Shown: piece by piece, positions 8,698 through 17,587 of the stretch
Position numbering within the stretch: the stretch's first letter is position 1
Layout of the letters: every line of letters starts with the position of its first letter
From: UBA1309 sp047605645
Lineage (GTDB): Bacteria > Bacteroidota > Bacteroidia > Bacteroidales > Dysgonomonadaceae
Assembly: GCA_047605645.1 (NCBI GenBank)
Contig: JASGFJ010000017.1
Span: 1-64,000, forward strand
Reading direction: 5' to 3'
DNA: 64,000 nucleotides
Position numbers and translations under genes: made by a program
Notes under the pieces: model-generated
What the model was told of the DNA's origin: nothing
Seen by the model: the letters and a program-made list of their open reading frames with translations, nothing else
The model's database searches: none

Positions 8698-9532
8698 AAA
8701 CGCAATATCAAAGCTTTATAGAAGCATACGGCTTCTCCCTAAAAGGGGGAAAGAGCCGTATGTTTCTTTTTTTAAAATATTAGGTTTCTATCCCTATCAT
8801 ATCACGTTGTATGAGCAGGCTTTGTTGCATAAGTCATCGTCCATTAAACTGAAAAATGGGAAATGGATTAATAATGAGCGACTTGAGTTTTTAGGAGATG
8901 CTATTTTAGATGCCATTGTGGCTGACATTGTATTCAAGCAATTTGAATATAAGAAAGAAGGATTTCTGACGAGTACACGTTCTAAAATTGTACAGCGGGA
9001 TACATTGAACAAACTTGCTGTGGATATTGGTTTGGATAAACTAATAAAGACCACTACGCGCAATCTTTCACACAATACTCACATGTATGGTAATGCTCTT
9101 GAGGCACTGATTGGCGCTATTTATCTAGATCAAGGCTATCGTGTTGCAAAAAGATTTGTTCATGAACGCCTCATTCAGGAATTTCTGGATATGGAGCGGG
9201 TGGTGAAAAAAGAAGTGAATTTTAAATCCCGGTTGATCGAGTGGAGTCAGAAAAATAAAATTGAGATCTGTTTTAATCTGGTAGATACTTTCAATGATGA
9301 ACAGAACAACCCTGTTTTCCAGTCTGAAGTATTAATTGCCGGACAACAGCTTGGACTTGGTAGTGGATATTCTAAAAAAGAGTCTCAGCAAAATGCAGCT
9401 AAAATGGCAATGAAAAAATTGAAAACAGATCCTGAGTTTATGAATTACCTTCTCGAAAACTTCTCTGCTAAGAATCAGAATAATCCTCTGGAAAGAGAGA
9501 AAAGCGAATCGGAAAATTCTCCGGCAGAATAG
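8687..9532 (+). CDS. rnc: Ribonuclease III
   Basis: 281 residues with a C-terminal tail longer than in E. coli. The signature NERLEFLGDAILD is at 63-75 and the second acidic cluster NALEALIGAIYLD at 136-148 gives the catalytic E and D residues. A double-stranded RNA-binding domain covers about 185-255 (SGYSKKESQQNAAKMAMKKL). I assigned the ATG at 8687 because IRLL...PYVSFFKILGFYP resembles the N-terminus of Bacteroidales RNase III as I recall it. A 9-bp hairpin followed by a T tract lies across codons 13-29 (8725-8773). No other in-frame ATG lies between there and the conserved core, so either the hairpin is truly coding or a non-ATG start is used. Confidence 0.9.
   Translation: MRSRNAISKLYRSIRLLPKRGKEPYVSFFKILGFYPYHITLYEQALLHKSSSIKLKNGKWINNERLEFLGDAILDAIVADIVFKQFEYKKEGFLTSTRSKIVQRDTLNKLAVDIGLDKLIKTTTRNLSHNTHMYGNALEALIGAIYLDQGYRVAKRFVHERLIQEFLDMERVVKKEVNFKSRLIEWSQKNKIEICFNLVDTFNDEQNNPVFQSEVLIAGQQLGLGSGYSKKESQQNAAKMAMKKLKTDPEFMNYLLENFSAKNQNNPLEREKSESENSPAE
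8725..8773 (+). terminator. Terminator-like hairpin at the fabF-rnc junction, inside the rnc 5' coding region
   Basis: CATACGGCT (8725-8733) pairs perfectly with AGCCGTATG (8754-8762). The inner part holds a C-rich run opposite a G-rich run. TTTCTTTTTTT follows at 8763-8773. This has the anatomy of an intrinsic terminator for fabF but overlaps early rnc codons. Confidence 0.6.
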
Positions 9533-9962
9533 GCATCGGGTATTTTCTCAAATTCTGCAGATAATCCGCGTTGAAAGATCTTGCGCGTTTTCTTTAGGTA
9601 TATCTACTTGTTTTCATTTTCATACAATTCAATTTTTACAGTTAACAAGTCTTGTAACTCCACTGACTTTTTAATCATTGTTTGGGATGATTTAAGAAAA
9701 ATCATGCTTGGTTTTATAATAAATTCATAGTGTCTCATTGAAAAAAGAATATTCGTAATTGGTTTAATTAAACGAATAAAAATTATTGATTATCATTTGT
9801 TTATCAAGTAGATATGATCTGAATTTAATGATAAAGCATAACGTGCGAATTTATAACTGTCTACTTTGAAATTGGCATGCTTACTTTGAATAGCTTCTAG
9901 AACCTAAAAAAGAGAAGGATATACGCTATATTTAAAATCTTAGCGGAGTAATAATGATAAAT
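9533..9962. other. Gene-free stretch after rnc with an IS-end-like segment
   Basis: No coding sequence is supported. The only recognisable item is a segment at 9729-9776 that matches 27271-27316 (see the repeat entries). Otherwise AT-rich. Confidence 0.4.
9729..9776. repeat. IS-end-like dispersed repeat, copy 1
   Basis: The segment beginning TTCATAGTGTCTCATTGAAA aligns with the one at 27265 beginning TTCATTGGTGTCTCATTAAA. Agreement continues through a TATTyGTAAT core and a TTTAA stretch, with small gaps. A GTGTCTCATT terminus resembles IS ends, and copy 2 lies next to a transposase fragment. No transposase remnant was seen near this copy. Confidence 0.4.
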
Positions 9963-9964
9963 AA

Positions 9965-9998
9965 AAAAGAGACACAATCTCTGATTGTGCCCCTTTCA
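9965..9998 (-). terminator. Terminator of the Zn metallopeptidase gene
   Basis: CACAATC (9973-9979) pairs with GATTGTG (9983-9989). Reading the minus strand, the stem is followed by TCTCTTTTTT. It lies about 20 bases beyond the stop codon of the minus-strand gene. Confidence 0.75.
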
Positions 9999-10016
9999 TA
10001 ATTTATTCTGAGTATT

Positions 10017-10700
10017 TTAATTTCTTCTGTTTCCCAGCGCAATCAATATGTAATAAATCAATGTTGCCAATGAACCAAGAGCAGCTACTACGTATGTATA
10101 AGCAGCCCAGGTTAAGGCATCTTTTGCATAAGGATAGTTGCTCCTGCTGGTTATTCCTGATGTGTCCAACCATGCCAAAGCACGTTGGCTAGCGTTGATT
10201 TCCACAGGCAGCGTGATGAAGCTGAAAATAGTGGTAATTGCAAACAGTGCAATTCCAATCCATAACAGTTGTGGAAAGGTATTAATGGTAATTATTCCTG
10301 CAAGAATTACCCACATTACCCATTTCGATGCGAATGAAACAGCCGGAACTAATGTTGAACGCATTTTCAATGGTTGATAAGCACGTGCGTGCTGTACTGC
10401 GTGTCCACATTCGTGTGCCGCAACTGCCGCTGCTGCAATACTGTTGCTTTGATAGACTGCGTCACTGAGGTTTACGGTCTTGTCAGCCGGGTTGTAATGG
10501 TCGGTCAATTGTCCGGGTGTTGATATGATGCGTACATCATATATCCCGTTGTCATGCAGCATTTTTTCTGCTACATCTCTTCCGGTCATACCGTTGTCGA
10601 GCGGTATTTGGGAGTATTTTTTAAACTTGTGACTAAGTGTGCTGGATACAATCCAGCCGGCAACTCCAATCACAATCATAAGAATCCATCCTAATGCCAT
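10017..10700 (-). CDS. Membrane-bound neutral zinc metallopeptidase (YugP/Zn_peptidase_2 family)
   Basis: 227 residues. HECGH at 96-100 is the zinc-binding HExxH-type motif, within AAAVAAHECGHAVQHARAY. Hydrophobic segments occur at the N-terminus (about 3-20), at about 120-160 and at the C-terminus. Family members are membrane proteins of unproven substrate. The family commonly carries an S.R.AL.WL segment, seen here as INASQRALAWLDTSG. It stands alone, with its own terminator and a candidate promoter at 10803. Confidence 0.85.
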   Translation of the reverse strand: MALGWILMIVIGVAGWIVSSTLSHKFKKYSQIPLDNGMTGRDVAEKMLHDNGIYDVRIISTPGQLTDHYNPADKTVNLSDAVYQSNSIAAAAVAAHECGHAVQHARAYQPLKMRSTLVPAVSFASKWVMWVILAGIITINTFPQLLWIGIALFAITTIFSFITLPVEINASQRALAWLDTSGITSRSNYPYAKDALTWAAYTYVVAALGSLATLIYYILIALGNRRN

Positions 10701-10802
10701 AAATGATAAAATGTTTGTTTAATAATCAATATTGATGTTTTGTTTAACACTTTTACGTGTTCAAATGTTGTGCCACAAAAGAGATAAAACTCCCTTTTAT
10801 GA

Positions 10803-10834
10803 CAAATATATAGATTATTTGAGCAGAAGTCAAT
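10803..10834 (-). promoter_or_regulatory. Candidate promoter of the Zn metallopeptidase
   Basis: On the minus strand TATATTTG (10810-10803) fits TAnnTTTG exactly, and ATTG (10834-10831) lies 20 bases upstream in place of TTTG. The start codon is about 100 bases downstream. Confidence 0.45.
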
Positions 10835-11324
10835 GTCTGTAAGTTAAAATAGATTTCTTTCTGATTTGTTAATATCCCTTTGAAGGCACAAATGCCAATT
10901 CGTCTGATCTTTTAATTATTTGTTATGCCTGGCAAAATTGTTAAACAGCTATTTGAGGGATATAGCGTATGTAGATCAATCTTAGAAATTCAGAGAGATG
11001 ACAAGAGAGCAAAATAAAAGCCTAAAGTTTGATTCGGATGTGCTTTTTATTTGTCAAATTAGTCTTGCAGTCGAGTAACTGCTCCTTTCATCCGCTTTAT
11101 TTTTAAGAATTGTTTGCCGGAGATTTCTTCATCCCTTAACTAAAATATAGATGTATGGATAGTTTGTATTTGAGAATATTTGTAGACATCATATTGGATG
11201 TGGGGAAGTGTTCAGACTTTATTCTCGGTATTAGGACGAAAATGTATCTGTCGTTAAAAAAGTATTTTTATTTCTCTTTTAGAAAAAAATGTCCCGCATG
11301 GCTGTTTAACACTGGTAAAAAAGA
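10835..11324. other. Gene-free stretch before the MFS gene
   Basis: The frame of the MFS gene is open from an ATG at 11155, but those 60 residues do not resemble an MFS N-terminus and precede the -7-like element at 11325. I treat this region as non-coding; no other signal was seen. Confidence 0.4.
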
Positions 11325-11332
11325 TAACTTTG
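11325..11332 (+). promoter_or_regulatory. -7-like element TAACTTTG abutting the MFS start
   Basis: TAACTTTG matches TAnnTTTG and is followed by CA, then ATG at 11335 and a second in-frame ATG at 11341. If used, the transcript would begin at or next to the start codon. No good TTTG lies about 20 bases upstream. Confidence 0.35.
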
Positions 11333-11334
11333 CA

Positions 11335-12789
11335 ATGTTTATGAAAGAAAACTCTCCGAACGGAATATCCCAGTCGTCTGTATCCATCACGGTGTCGCTT
11401 GTGGTAGCGATAGCTTTTTTTATGCAAAATCTTGATACGACGGCAGTAAACACGGCTATTCCGGCAATGGCTCGTTCGTTTAAAGTAAATGTTGTAGAGT
11501 TAAGCACGGGTGTGACATCTTATTTGATTGCTCTGGCGATATTTATTCCGGTGAGCGGATGGATTGCCGACAGATATGGTACCCGGAAAGTATTTTGTTC
11601 AGCTATTGTTTTTTTTATTATAGCATCCATTCTGTGCGGTAGTTCACAAAACCTCTTCCAGTTTGTTCTTTGTCGCATTTTGCAGGGAGCTGCCGGAGCA
11701 ATGATGACACCGGTGGGACGATTGGCTGTTTTGAAAGCTACACCGAAAGAGAATCTTGTGACGGCGATTGCTTATATCACCTGGCCGGGATTAGTAGCTC
11801 CTATTATTGGGCCATTGGTCGGAGGTTGTCTTGCTACTTACTGGACTTGGCACTGGATTTTCTTTTTAAATGTTCCTCTGGGTGTTGTCTGTGTATTGCT
11901 GGCTTGGCATTTCATCCCTCCCGAAACAGGGGCGGATGCGGTCAAACCAAGTTTCCATTTCGGGGAATTTATGCTGAATGCTACTGCACTGGCTTGCTGC
12001 ATGTACGGACTGGATGTGCTCAGTCATGAAACAGCTCCTCTGTGGCTCTCTGCTGTTGTCTTGGCTGTGAGTGCTATCCTGATCTTTTTTAATCGGAAAT
12101 ATTCTCAGCACTTGAGCCGTCCTCTAATTGACTATTCTATACTTAAAATACATACTTATCGGATAACCATCTTTGCCGGGTCTGTATCCCGAATGGTGAT
12201 AAATGTGGCTCCTTTTCTTGTGCCTTTGATGTTTCAGGAAGGATTTGGTTTAAGCCCGTTTCAATCAGGAATGCTATTTCTCGCAACCATGGCAGGTAAT
12301 CTGTTTATGAAGCCTATGACGGTGTGGATTATGAGGCATTTTAATTTTCGTTCTGTGCTGGTTATTAATGGTTTCCTGGTGGCTGTATTTACTTTGTTGA
12401 CAGCTTTTTTATTGCCAACAACACCGGTTTGGCTTATTTTGGGTGTGATGTTTTTCTCCGGAATGTTTCGATCTATGCAATTCAGTGCAATCACAACGCT
12501 TGCTTTTGCTGATATTCCTCAGGAAAAAATGACGCCGGCGAATACTTTCTACAGCACCATTCAGCAGATGTCTGCCGGGATGGGCATTGCTATGGGAGCT
12601 GTGTTACTGCGTTTATCCAATTATGTGAATAAGAGTGGCGAACATTATTCCGTAGCAGATTTCCGAATTGCGTTTCTACTTGTTGCTGTCGTTGGATTTC
12701 TTTCTTTGCTTGGTTTCTTGAAATTAGAGCCGCAGGATGGGGATGCGGTAAGGGTGAAAAAACGGAATCGAAATGAGAAACCGAATTGA
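11335..12789 (+). CDS. MFS drug exporter, DHA2 (EmrB/QacA) type
   Basis: About 484 residues from 11335; a second ATG at 11341 is equally possible. The protein is hydrophobic, with 12-14 predicted helices. The first helix holds MQNLDTTAVNTAIPAMARSF, the LDxTIVNVALP-like motif D1 of DHA2 exporters. SGWIADRYGTRKVF is motif A of the loop between helices 2 and 3, and VLCRILQGAAGAMMTPVGR carries the R...G.G.....P motif B/C region. It probably exports drugs or other toxic compounds using the proton gradient. There is no membrane-fusion partner or regulator beside it. Confidence 0.85.
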   Translation: MFMKENSPNGISQSSVSITVSLVVAIAFFMQNLDTTAVNTAIPAMARSFKVNVVELSTGVTSYLIALAIFIPVSGWIADRYGTRKVFCSAIVFFIIASILCGSSQNLFQFVLCRILQGAAGAMMTPVGRLAVLKATPKENLVTAIAYITWPGLVAPIIGPLVGGCLATYWTWHWIFFLNVPLGVVCVLLAWHFIPPETGADAVKPSFHFGEFMLNATALACCMYGLDVLSHETAPLWLSAVVLAVSAILIFFNRKYSQHLSRPLIDYSILKIHTYRITIFAGSVSRMVINVAPFLVPLMFQEGFGLSPFQSGMLFLATMAGNLFMKPMTVWIMRHFNFRSVLVINGFLVAVFTLLTAFLLPTTPVWLILGVMFFSGMFRSMQFSAITTLAFADIPQEKMTPANTFYSTIQQMSAGMGIAMGAVLLRLSNYVNKSGEHYSVADFRIAFLLVAVVGFLSLLGFLKLEPQDGDAVRVKKRNRNEKPN

Positions 12790-13110
12790 ATCAAGGGGAT
12801 ATGTGTACAGCTTTCTAAGTAGTTCAATAAAATTCGTTTTATCTATCTGACTTTCTCTATAATGTATTCTCGTTGTATGTGCTTGCAACGAATGATAAAC
12901 ATCTGCTTGGATGCATACTTCGTACATTGTTCTCCATCTTTTATAAGCATTTTCTATTTTGTTGAAAATAAAAAGTATATCTTGTCTTAGCTCACTCAAT
13001 AACGAATCCCCTTTTTTTTGTAATGCACTGCTGATAATACCTTATTCTTTTTTTGTTGATAAGGTGATTTGAATATCAGCTCTATGTAATAGAATAGAAT
13101 TTAATTAATA
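12790..13110. other. Gene-free stretch between the MFS and SPFH genes
   Basis: A minus-strand frame of 91 residues (12999-12724) overlaps the MFS 3' end and is not supported. Nothing else was recognised until the SPFH promoter. Confidence 0.4.
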
Positions 13111-13141
13111 CTTGTTTTTTATAATAAAATGCATATATTTG
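13111..13141 (+). promoter_or_regulatory. Promoter of the SPFH gene
   Basis: CTTG (13111-13114) and TATATTTG (13134-13141) are 19 bases apart, a near-perfect Bacteroides -33/-7 pair. The start codon lies 30 bases downstream. The 15-mer TATATTTGTGATATT recurs in the ssb promoter at 21546. Confidence 0.6.
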
Positions 13142-13170
13142 TGATATTAAAATAATATCATTTTAAATAT

Positions 13171-14118
13171 ATGAAAAACATTTATATGGAAACAAAAGAG
13201 AGGTCTTTTTCCGGACTGAAAGCAAATGGTTTTGTTATGATCGTTGTGCTAATTGTCGTATTGGTTGCTGCTATAATAAGTTTTATCCTTTTAAATGAGG
13301 CTGCTATTGTCTTGGGATTCGTATTGTTTGGGATAATCGTCGTTATGGCTTGTGGTTTTCTTAAATTAGAACCTAATGAAGCATCTGTTATGGTGTTTTT
13401 TGGAGAATATAGAGGAGTTTTAAAAGAAACCGGTTTCTTCTGGGTGAATCCGTTTATGACTAAGAAGAAAGTTTCGTTAAGAGCACGGAATCTTAATATT
13501 GAGCCCATCAAGGTAAATGATAAGGTTGGAAATCCGGTGCTTATCGGCTTGGTCCTGGTATGGAAGTTGCAAGATACTTACAAGGCAATGTTTGAAATAG
13601 ATTCTCAAACGATTGCCGGAACTGCCGGTGCGGCCGGAGCAACGATGGCAAGCAAAATGAGGGCTTTTGAATCATTTGTTCAGGTGCAAAGTGATGCAGC
13701 CCTTCGCCAGGTGGCCGGTCAATACGCTTACGACAATAATGCTAATGAAGACAATGCACCGACACTGCGTTCGGGTGGAGATGTTGTTAATGATTGCTTG
13801 CAAAAAGAGTTAAACGAACGGTTGGCGATGGCCGGTATTGATATTGTTGAAGCTCGTCTCAATTACTTGGCTTATGCGCCGGAAATCGCGGCTGCAATGC
13901 TTCGCCGGCAACAAGCTGAAGCTATCATTTCAGCTCGGGAAAAAATTGTAGAAGGAGCTGTCAGTATGGTAAAAATGGCCCTTGAGAAAATAGGAGATGA
14001 AGGGATTGTAGAGTTGGATGAAGATAAAAAAGCCGCTATGGTCAGTAACTTATTAGTGGTGCTTTGTGCGGATGATGCACCTCAGCCTGTCGTTAATGCA
14101 GGAACACTTCACCAATAA
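13171..14118 (+). CDS. SPFH (stomatin/prohibitin/flotillin/HflK) domain protein
   Basis: 315 residues; ATG at 13171 or 13186. Two hydrophobic segments lie within about 20-65, then an SPFH domain: LEPNEASVMVFFGEYRGVLKETGFFWVNPF, then SLRARNLNIEPIKVNDKVGNPV. ALRQVAGQYAYD and NERLAMAGIDIVEARLNYLAYAPEIAAAMLRRQQA form the downstream helical part. Such proteins oligomerise at the inner membrane and organise membrane proteases or microdomains. The Arc-like small gene at 14152 follows by 33 bases and probably shares the transcript. The exact role is unknown. Confidence 0.88.
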   Translation: MKNIYMETKERSFSGLKANGFVMIVVLIVVLVAAIISFILLNEAAIVLGFVLFGIIVVMACGFLKLEPNEASVMVFFGEYRGVLKETGFFWVNPFMTKKKVSLRARNLNIEPIKVNDKVGNPVLIGLVLVWKLQDTYKAMFEIDSQTIAGTAGAAGATMASKMRAFESFVQVQSDAALRQVAGQYAYDNNANEDNAPTLRSGGDVVNDCLQKELNERLAMAGIDIVEARLNYLAYAPEIAAAMLRRQQAEAIISAREKIVEGAVSMVKMALEKIGDEGIVELDEDKKAAMVSNLLVVLCADDAPQPVVNAGTLHQ

Positions 14119-14151
14119 AAAATCTTCCGTAAAATATTAAAGAGAATTGTT

Positions 14152-14352
14152 TTGGTAAAGAAAGAAAAAACGACCCGGAATTTTGCATTGCGTATTGATT
14201 CGGATGCTATGGAAGCCATTGAAAAATGGGCAGAAGACGAATTTCGTAGTGTGAATGGACAGATACAGTGGATGTTGGAATATATGCTCAAAAAGAATGG
14301 ACGTCTAAAACGTCCCGATAATAAGGATAAAATCTCAAACGATAAGCAATAG
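14152..14352 (+). CDS. Small Arc-like (ribbon-helix-helix-type) DNA-binding protein
   Basis: 66 residues from a TTG start at 14152; no in-frame ATG gives the full domain. The order KEKTTRNFALRIDSDAMEAI then EKWAEDEFRSVNGQIQWML looks like the strand-helix-helix layout of Arc/MetJ proteins, with FALRID as the DNA-contact strand and FRSVNGQIQWML resembling the Arc RSVNSEI motif. It lies downstream of the SPFH gene and before a bidirectional terminator. It may regulate that operon, but this is inference. Confidence 0.75.
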   Translation: MVKKEKTTRNFALRIDSDAMEAIEKWAEDEFRSVNGQIQWMLEYMLKKNGRLKRPDNKDKISNDKQ

Positions 14353-14373
14353 ACAAGACGAAATTTGATTCCA

Positions 14374-14412
14374 TAAAAAAAGGATGCCTCATAAACGAAG
14401 CATCCTTTTTTC
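14374..14412. terminator. Bidirectional terminator between the Arc-like gene and clpC
   Basis: AAAAAAGGATGC pairs with GCATCCTTTTTT around a 12-base loop. It is placed between convergent genes, and the symmetric A/T flanks give T tracts on both strands. Confidence 0.85.
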
Positions 14413-14440
14413 TACTAGTCACACACAACTATTTTCTTTT

Positions 14441-16993
14441 TCAAGCATGTTGCTCTTCGTGAATTTTAGGACGAGCAATCACGTTGGTTTTATCATCATT
14501 CATTGCCATTTCAATCTCTTCGCCCGGAGCCAATGTCCCCGACAAAATCAATTCGGCAATTTCATCTTCCACATATTTCTGCAATGCTCTCTTCAACGGA
14601 CGAGCACCAAATTGAACATCATAGCCTTTCTTGGCAATGAATGCTTTTGCTTCATCGGTAATCGTCAGTTTGTAATCCAATTCTTCGATGCGTTTAAATA
14701 ATCCTTTCAATTCGATATCGATAATCTTGTTGATAGAGTCTTCTCCCAGTTGTTCGAAAATAATCACGTCATCAACCCGGTTCAGGAATTCCGGAGAGAA
14801 AGTTTTATTTAATGCTTTTTGAAGCACTCCTTTTGAAAAATCTTTGTTACCGGTGGCACCTGCACTCTGCGAATCGGGAGTGTTGAATCCGACACCACGT
14901 CCAAAGTCTTTTAGCTGGCGTGTTCCGACATTGGATGTCATGATAAGGATGGTGTTTTTGAAGTCCACTTTTCTTCCCAGACTGTCGGTCAGATGTCCTT
15001 CGTCCAATACTTGTAATAACAAGTTGAACACATCGGAATGAGCCTTCTCAATTTCATCCAGCAAAATTACAGAATAAGGTTTGCGACGGACTTTCTCCGT
15101 CATTAGACCTCCTTCTTCGTAACCAACATATCCCGGAGGCGCTCCGACAAGGCGGGAAACATTGAATTTTTCCATGTATTCGCTCATGTCAATACGAATC
15201 AAAGCGTCCGGAGAGTTGAATAGCAATTCGGCAATTTTCTTCGCCAAGTGTGTCTTTCCAACTCCGGTTGGTCCCAGAAACATGAATGTGCCGATTGGTT
15301 TGTTTGGGTCTTTGAGTCCGACACGGTTTCTTTGAATGGCTTTTACCACTTTTTCCACCGCTTCGTCTTGTCCGACAACAGCACCTTTCAGCTGATCTTT
15401 CATTCCGAGCAATTTGATGCCTTCGGCTTCGGCGATCCGTTGAACAGGGACACCGCTCATCAGAGAAATCACTTCAGCTACTTTTTCAGCATCCACGATT
15501 TGGGGGGCTTCCTTCATATTTTCCTCCCATTTCTTCTCTGCTTCTTCCAGTGCGAGCATTAATTGACGTTGTTTGTCTCGGAAGCTGGCGGCTAATTCGT
15601 ATTTCTGAGCTTTCACCGCATTCGATTTTTCTTCCACCACATTCTTTAATTCTTCTTCCAGTTGTTCAATTTCTTTCGGAACCTGAATGTTGGATATGTG
15701 CATACGAGAACCTGCTTCGTCTAATGCATCAATAGCCTTATCCGGAAAATTTCGGTCGCTGATGTATCTGTCCGTGAGTTTTACACAAGCCACAATAGCT
15801 TCTTCCGTATATTTTACATTGTGATGCTCTTCGTAGCGGTCTTTGATATTCCGAAGAATCTGTAAGGTTTCTTCGGCAGTAGTCGGTTCCACCATGATTT
15901 TTTGGAAACGACGTTCCAAAGCACCGTCTTTTTCAATATTTTTACGGTATTCATCCAATGTTGTTGCCCCGATACATTGGATTTCTCCACGAGCCAAAGC
16001 CGGTTTCAGCATATTCGCTGCGTCAAGTGAGCCGGCTGCGCCACCTGCTCCTACGATAGTATGAATTTCGTCGATAAAGAGAATAATATTCGGATTCTTC
16101 GACAATTCATTTAAGATGGCCTTAATTCTTTCTTCAAACTGTCCGCGATATTTTGTGCCGGCTACTACTGAAGCCATATCCAGTGCAATCACACGTTTGT
16201 CGAATAGAATTCGGGATACCTTCTTTTGGGTAATCCGCAGAGCCAGACCTTCCACGATAGCCGATTTTCCGACACCGGGTTCTCCAATCAGAATAGGATT
16301 GTTCTTTTTGCGGCGACTCAATATCTGGGCCAGACGTTCTATTTCTTTTTCCCGTCCGACAATCGGATCTAATTTATTGTCTAATGCCGCACGCGTCATG
16401 TCAATACCGAAGTTATCCAGTACCGGTGTATCGGATGCCGGGCGATTTGCCTGATTCTGCGAATTGGAAGTTGCTCTTCCACTTCCTTGAAAATCGTCTT
16501 CCTCATCGTCCGAAAAGTCAGGTCCCATCTTGGGAGAAGATGTCTCATCGTTTTGATTCATCAAACTATTCTTAATATGAGAAAAAGCTTGTAAATAATT
16601 CATATTGTATCTGTCAAGTTCTTGAGCGGCAATGTTACTGTTTTCCTTTAATATTGCCAGCAATAAATGTTCTGAATCAGTTTCCGAACTCTTTGTTAAT
16701 CGAGCTTCCAGAATACTCATCTTTAAGAGCTTTTCTGTACTTTTGCTCAAGACAACTTCATTTTGAGAAGTGTAAATATCCTGATGATTCAGGCTGGAGT
16801 TATCGAGAGTTTCTTTAAGCTGGTTCAAATTAACTCCGAAATCAATCAATGCCTGAATGGCCAAACCTTCTCCGTTCCTCAGAATTCCAAGCATCAAATG
16901 TTCCGGATCCAGGGAATTGCATTGCAAGCGACCTGCTTCCTCACGGCTTAAAGCCATGATTCTTCTAACGCGGTCTGAAAAGTTATTTTCCAT
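14441..16993 (-). CDS. clpC: ATP-dependent Clp protease ATP-binding subunit ClpC
   Basis: 850 residues. Two Clp_N repeats occupy 1-145. AAA1 has Walker A GEPGVGKSA at 237 and Walker B ILFIDEIHT near 304. The middle region has a UVR-like segment, KYELAASFRDKQRQLMLALE at 464-483, typical of ClpC rather than ClpB. AAA2 has GPTGVGKTH at 574. VGFN near 690 matches the (I/L/V)GF loop that docks ClpP, so it should work with ClpP in unfolding and degrading proteins. The acidic linker 150-190 is variable. It is monocistronic, with a likely promoter at 17283. Confidence 0.95.
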   Translation of the reverse strand: MENNFSDRVRRIMALSREEAGRLQCNSLDPEHLMLGILRNGEGLAIQALIDFGVNLNQLKETLDNSSLNHQDIYTSQNEVVLSKSTEKLLKMSILEARLTKSSETDSEHLLLAILKENSNIAAQELDRYNMNYLQAFSHIKNSLMNQNDETSSPKMGPDFSDDEEDDFQGSGRATSNSQNQANRPASDTPVLDNFGIDMTRAALDNKLDPIVGREKEIERLAQILSRRKKNNPILIGEPGVGKSAIVEGLALRITQKKVSRILFDKRVIALDMASVVAGTKYRGQFEERIKAILNELSKNPNIILFIDEIHTIVGAGGAAGSLDAANMLKPALARGEIQCIGATTLDEYRKNIEKDGALERRFQKIMVEPTTAEETLQILRNIKDRYEEHHNVKYTEEAIVACVKLTDRYISDRNFPDKAIDALDEAGSRMHISNIQVPKEIEQLEEELKNVVEEKSNAVKAQKYELAASFRDKQRQLMLALEEAEKKWEENMKEAPQIVDAEKVAEVISLMSGVPVQRIAEAEGIKLLGMKDQLKGAVVGQDEAVEKVVKAIQRNRVGLKDPNKPIGTFMFLGPTGVGKTHLAKKIAELLFNSPDALIRIDMSEYMEKFNVSRLVGAPPGYVGYEEGGLMTEKVRRKPYSVILLDEIEKAHSDVFNLLLQVLDEGHLTDSLGRKVDFKNTILIMTSNVGTRQLKDFGRGVGFNTPDSQSAGATGNKDFSKGVLQKALNKTFSPEFLNRVDDVIIFEQLGEDSINKIIDIELKGLFKRIEELDYKLTITDEAKAFIAKKGYDVQFGARPLKRALQKYVEDEIAELILSGTLAPGEEIEMAMNDDKTNVIARPKIHEEQHA

Positions 16994-17003
16994 AATCCAA
17001 AGT

Positions 17004-17587
17004 TTTTGATGTTTATAATTAATTTTTACCTAACCATATAATACAATAATGATGCCAGAAAAAACTAACACTCGGTTGTGTTATATGTCTGTCAATATGA
17101 CAAATGCTTTTATAAATTATATCTATATATTAAATTGATACCGTATTCTTTTATGTTGTGATAAAAAGGAATCCTTTCTTTGCTTAAAAAGTGAATTTGT
17201 TTTCTTGTATGCTTGGATTGGCAGAATAGTGAAAGATGTTTGCGCTTCTTGTATTTCTTCTTTTACAACCTTAAGCACATTGCAAATATAATAAAGTAGT
17301 AAGAAAACAATCAACAAAATCCATTTTTTTTACAAGTTAATAATAATAATTCTTTTTTTGAGTCTTTTTCTCTTTTCTTAGATGCGATATTTTTGTATAA
17401 ATGCTTGTCAAACTTGGGTATTGTCGAAAAAGCAGTATGTAATCCTGTCCGCATGATAAATCGAGGTAACTCTTAAAAGAATTCTTCTATTGAGCTCTTT
17501 TGAAAATTCCATTTTATCACAATAAGCTATTGGAATGACTTTATTGTTCAGTGTGTATAATGGCTTGTTGTATACATGTTTGTTTTT
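17004..17587. other. Gene-free stretch upstream of clpC
   Basis: It contains the candidate clpC promoter at 17283 and an approximately 280-base leader. Short open frames here look non-coding. No SLC13 terminator could be identified with confidence. Confidence 0.4.
17283..17290 (-). promoter_or_regulatory. Candidate clpC promoter, -7 element
   Basis: Plus-strand CAAATATA is TATATTTG on the minus strand, an exact TAnnTTTG match. The context TGCAAATATAATAAA recurs upstream of pepT at 50856. A CAAA at 17315-17318 could be the -33 but is 24 bases away, longer than usual. Confidence 0.4.

Noticed and set aside
11155..11334. N-terminal extension of the MFS protein from an upstream ATG
   Set aside because: These 60 residues do not resemble an MFS start, and a -7-like element lies at their end.
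12724..12999. 91-residue minus-strand reading frame
   Set aside because: It overlaps the MFS 3' end in antisense and shows no recognisable motif or start context.
17123..17317. 64-residue minus-strand frame upstream of clpC
   Set aside because: It begins upstream of the likely clpC promoter and resembles no known protein; the region is better read as promoter and leader.
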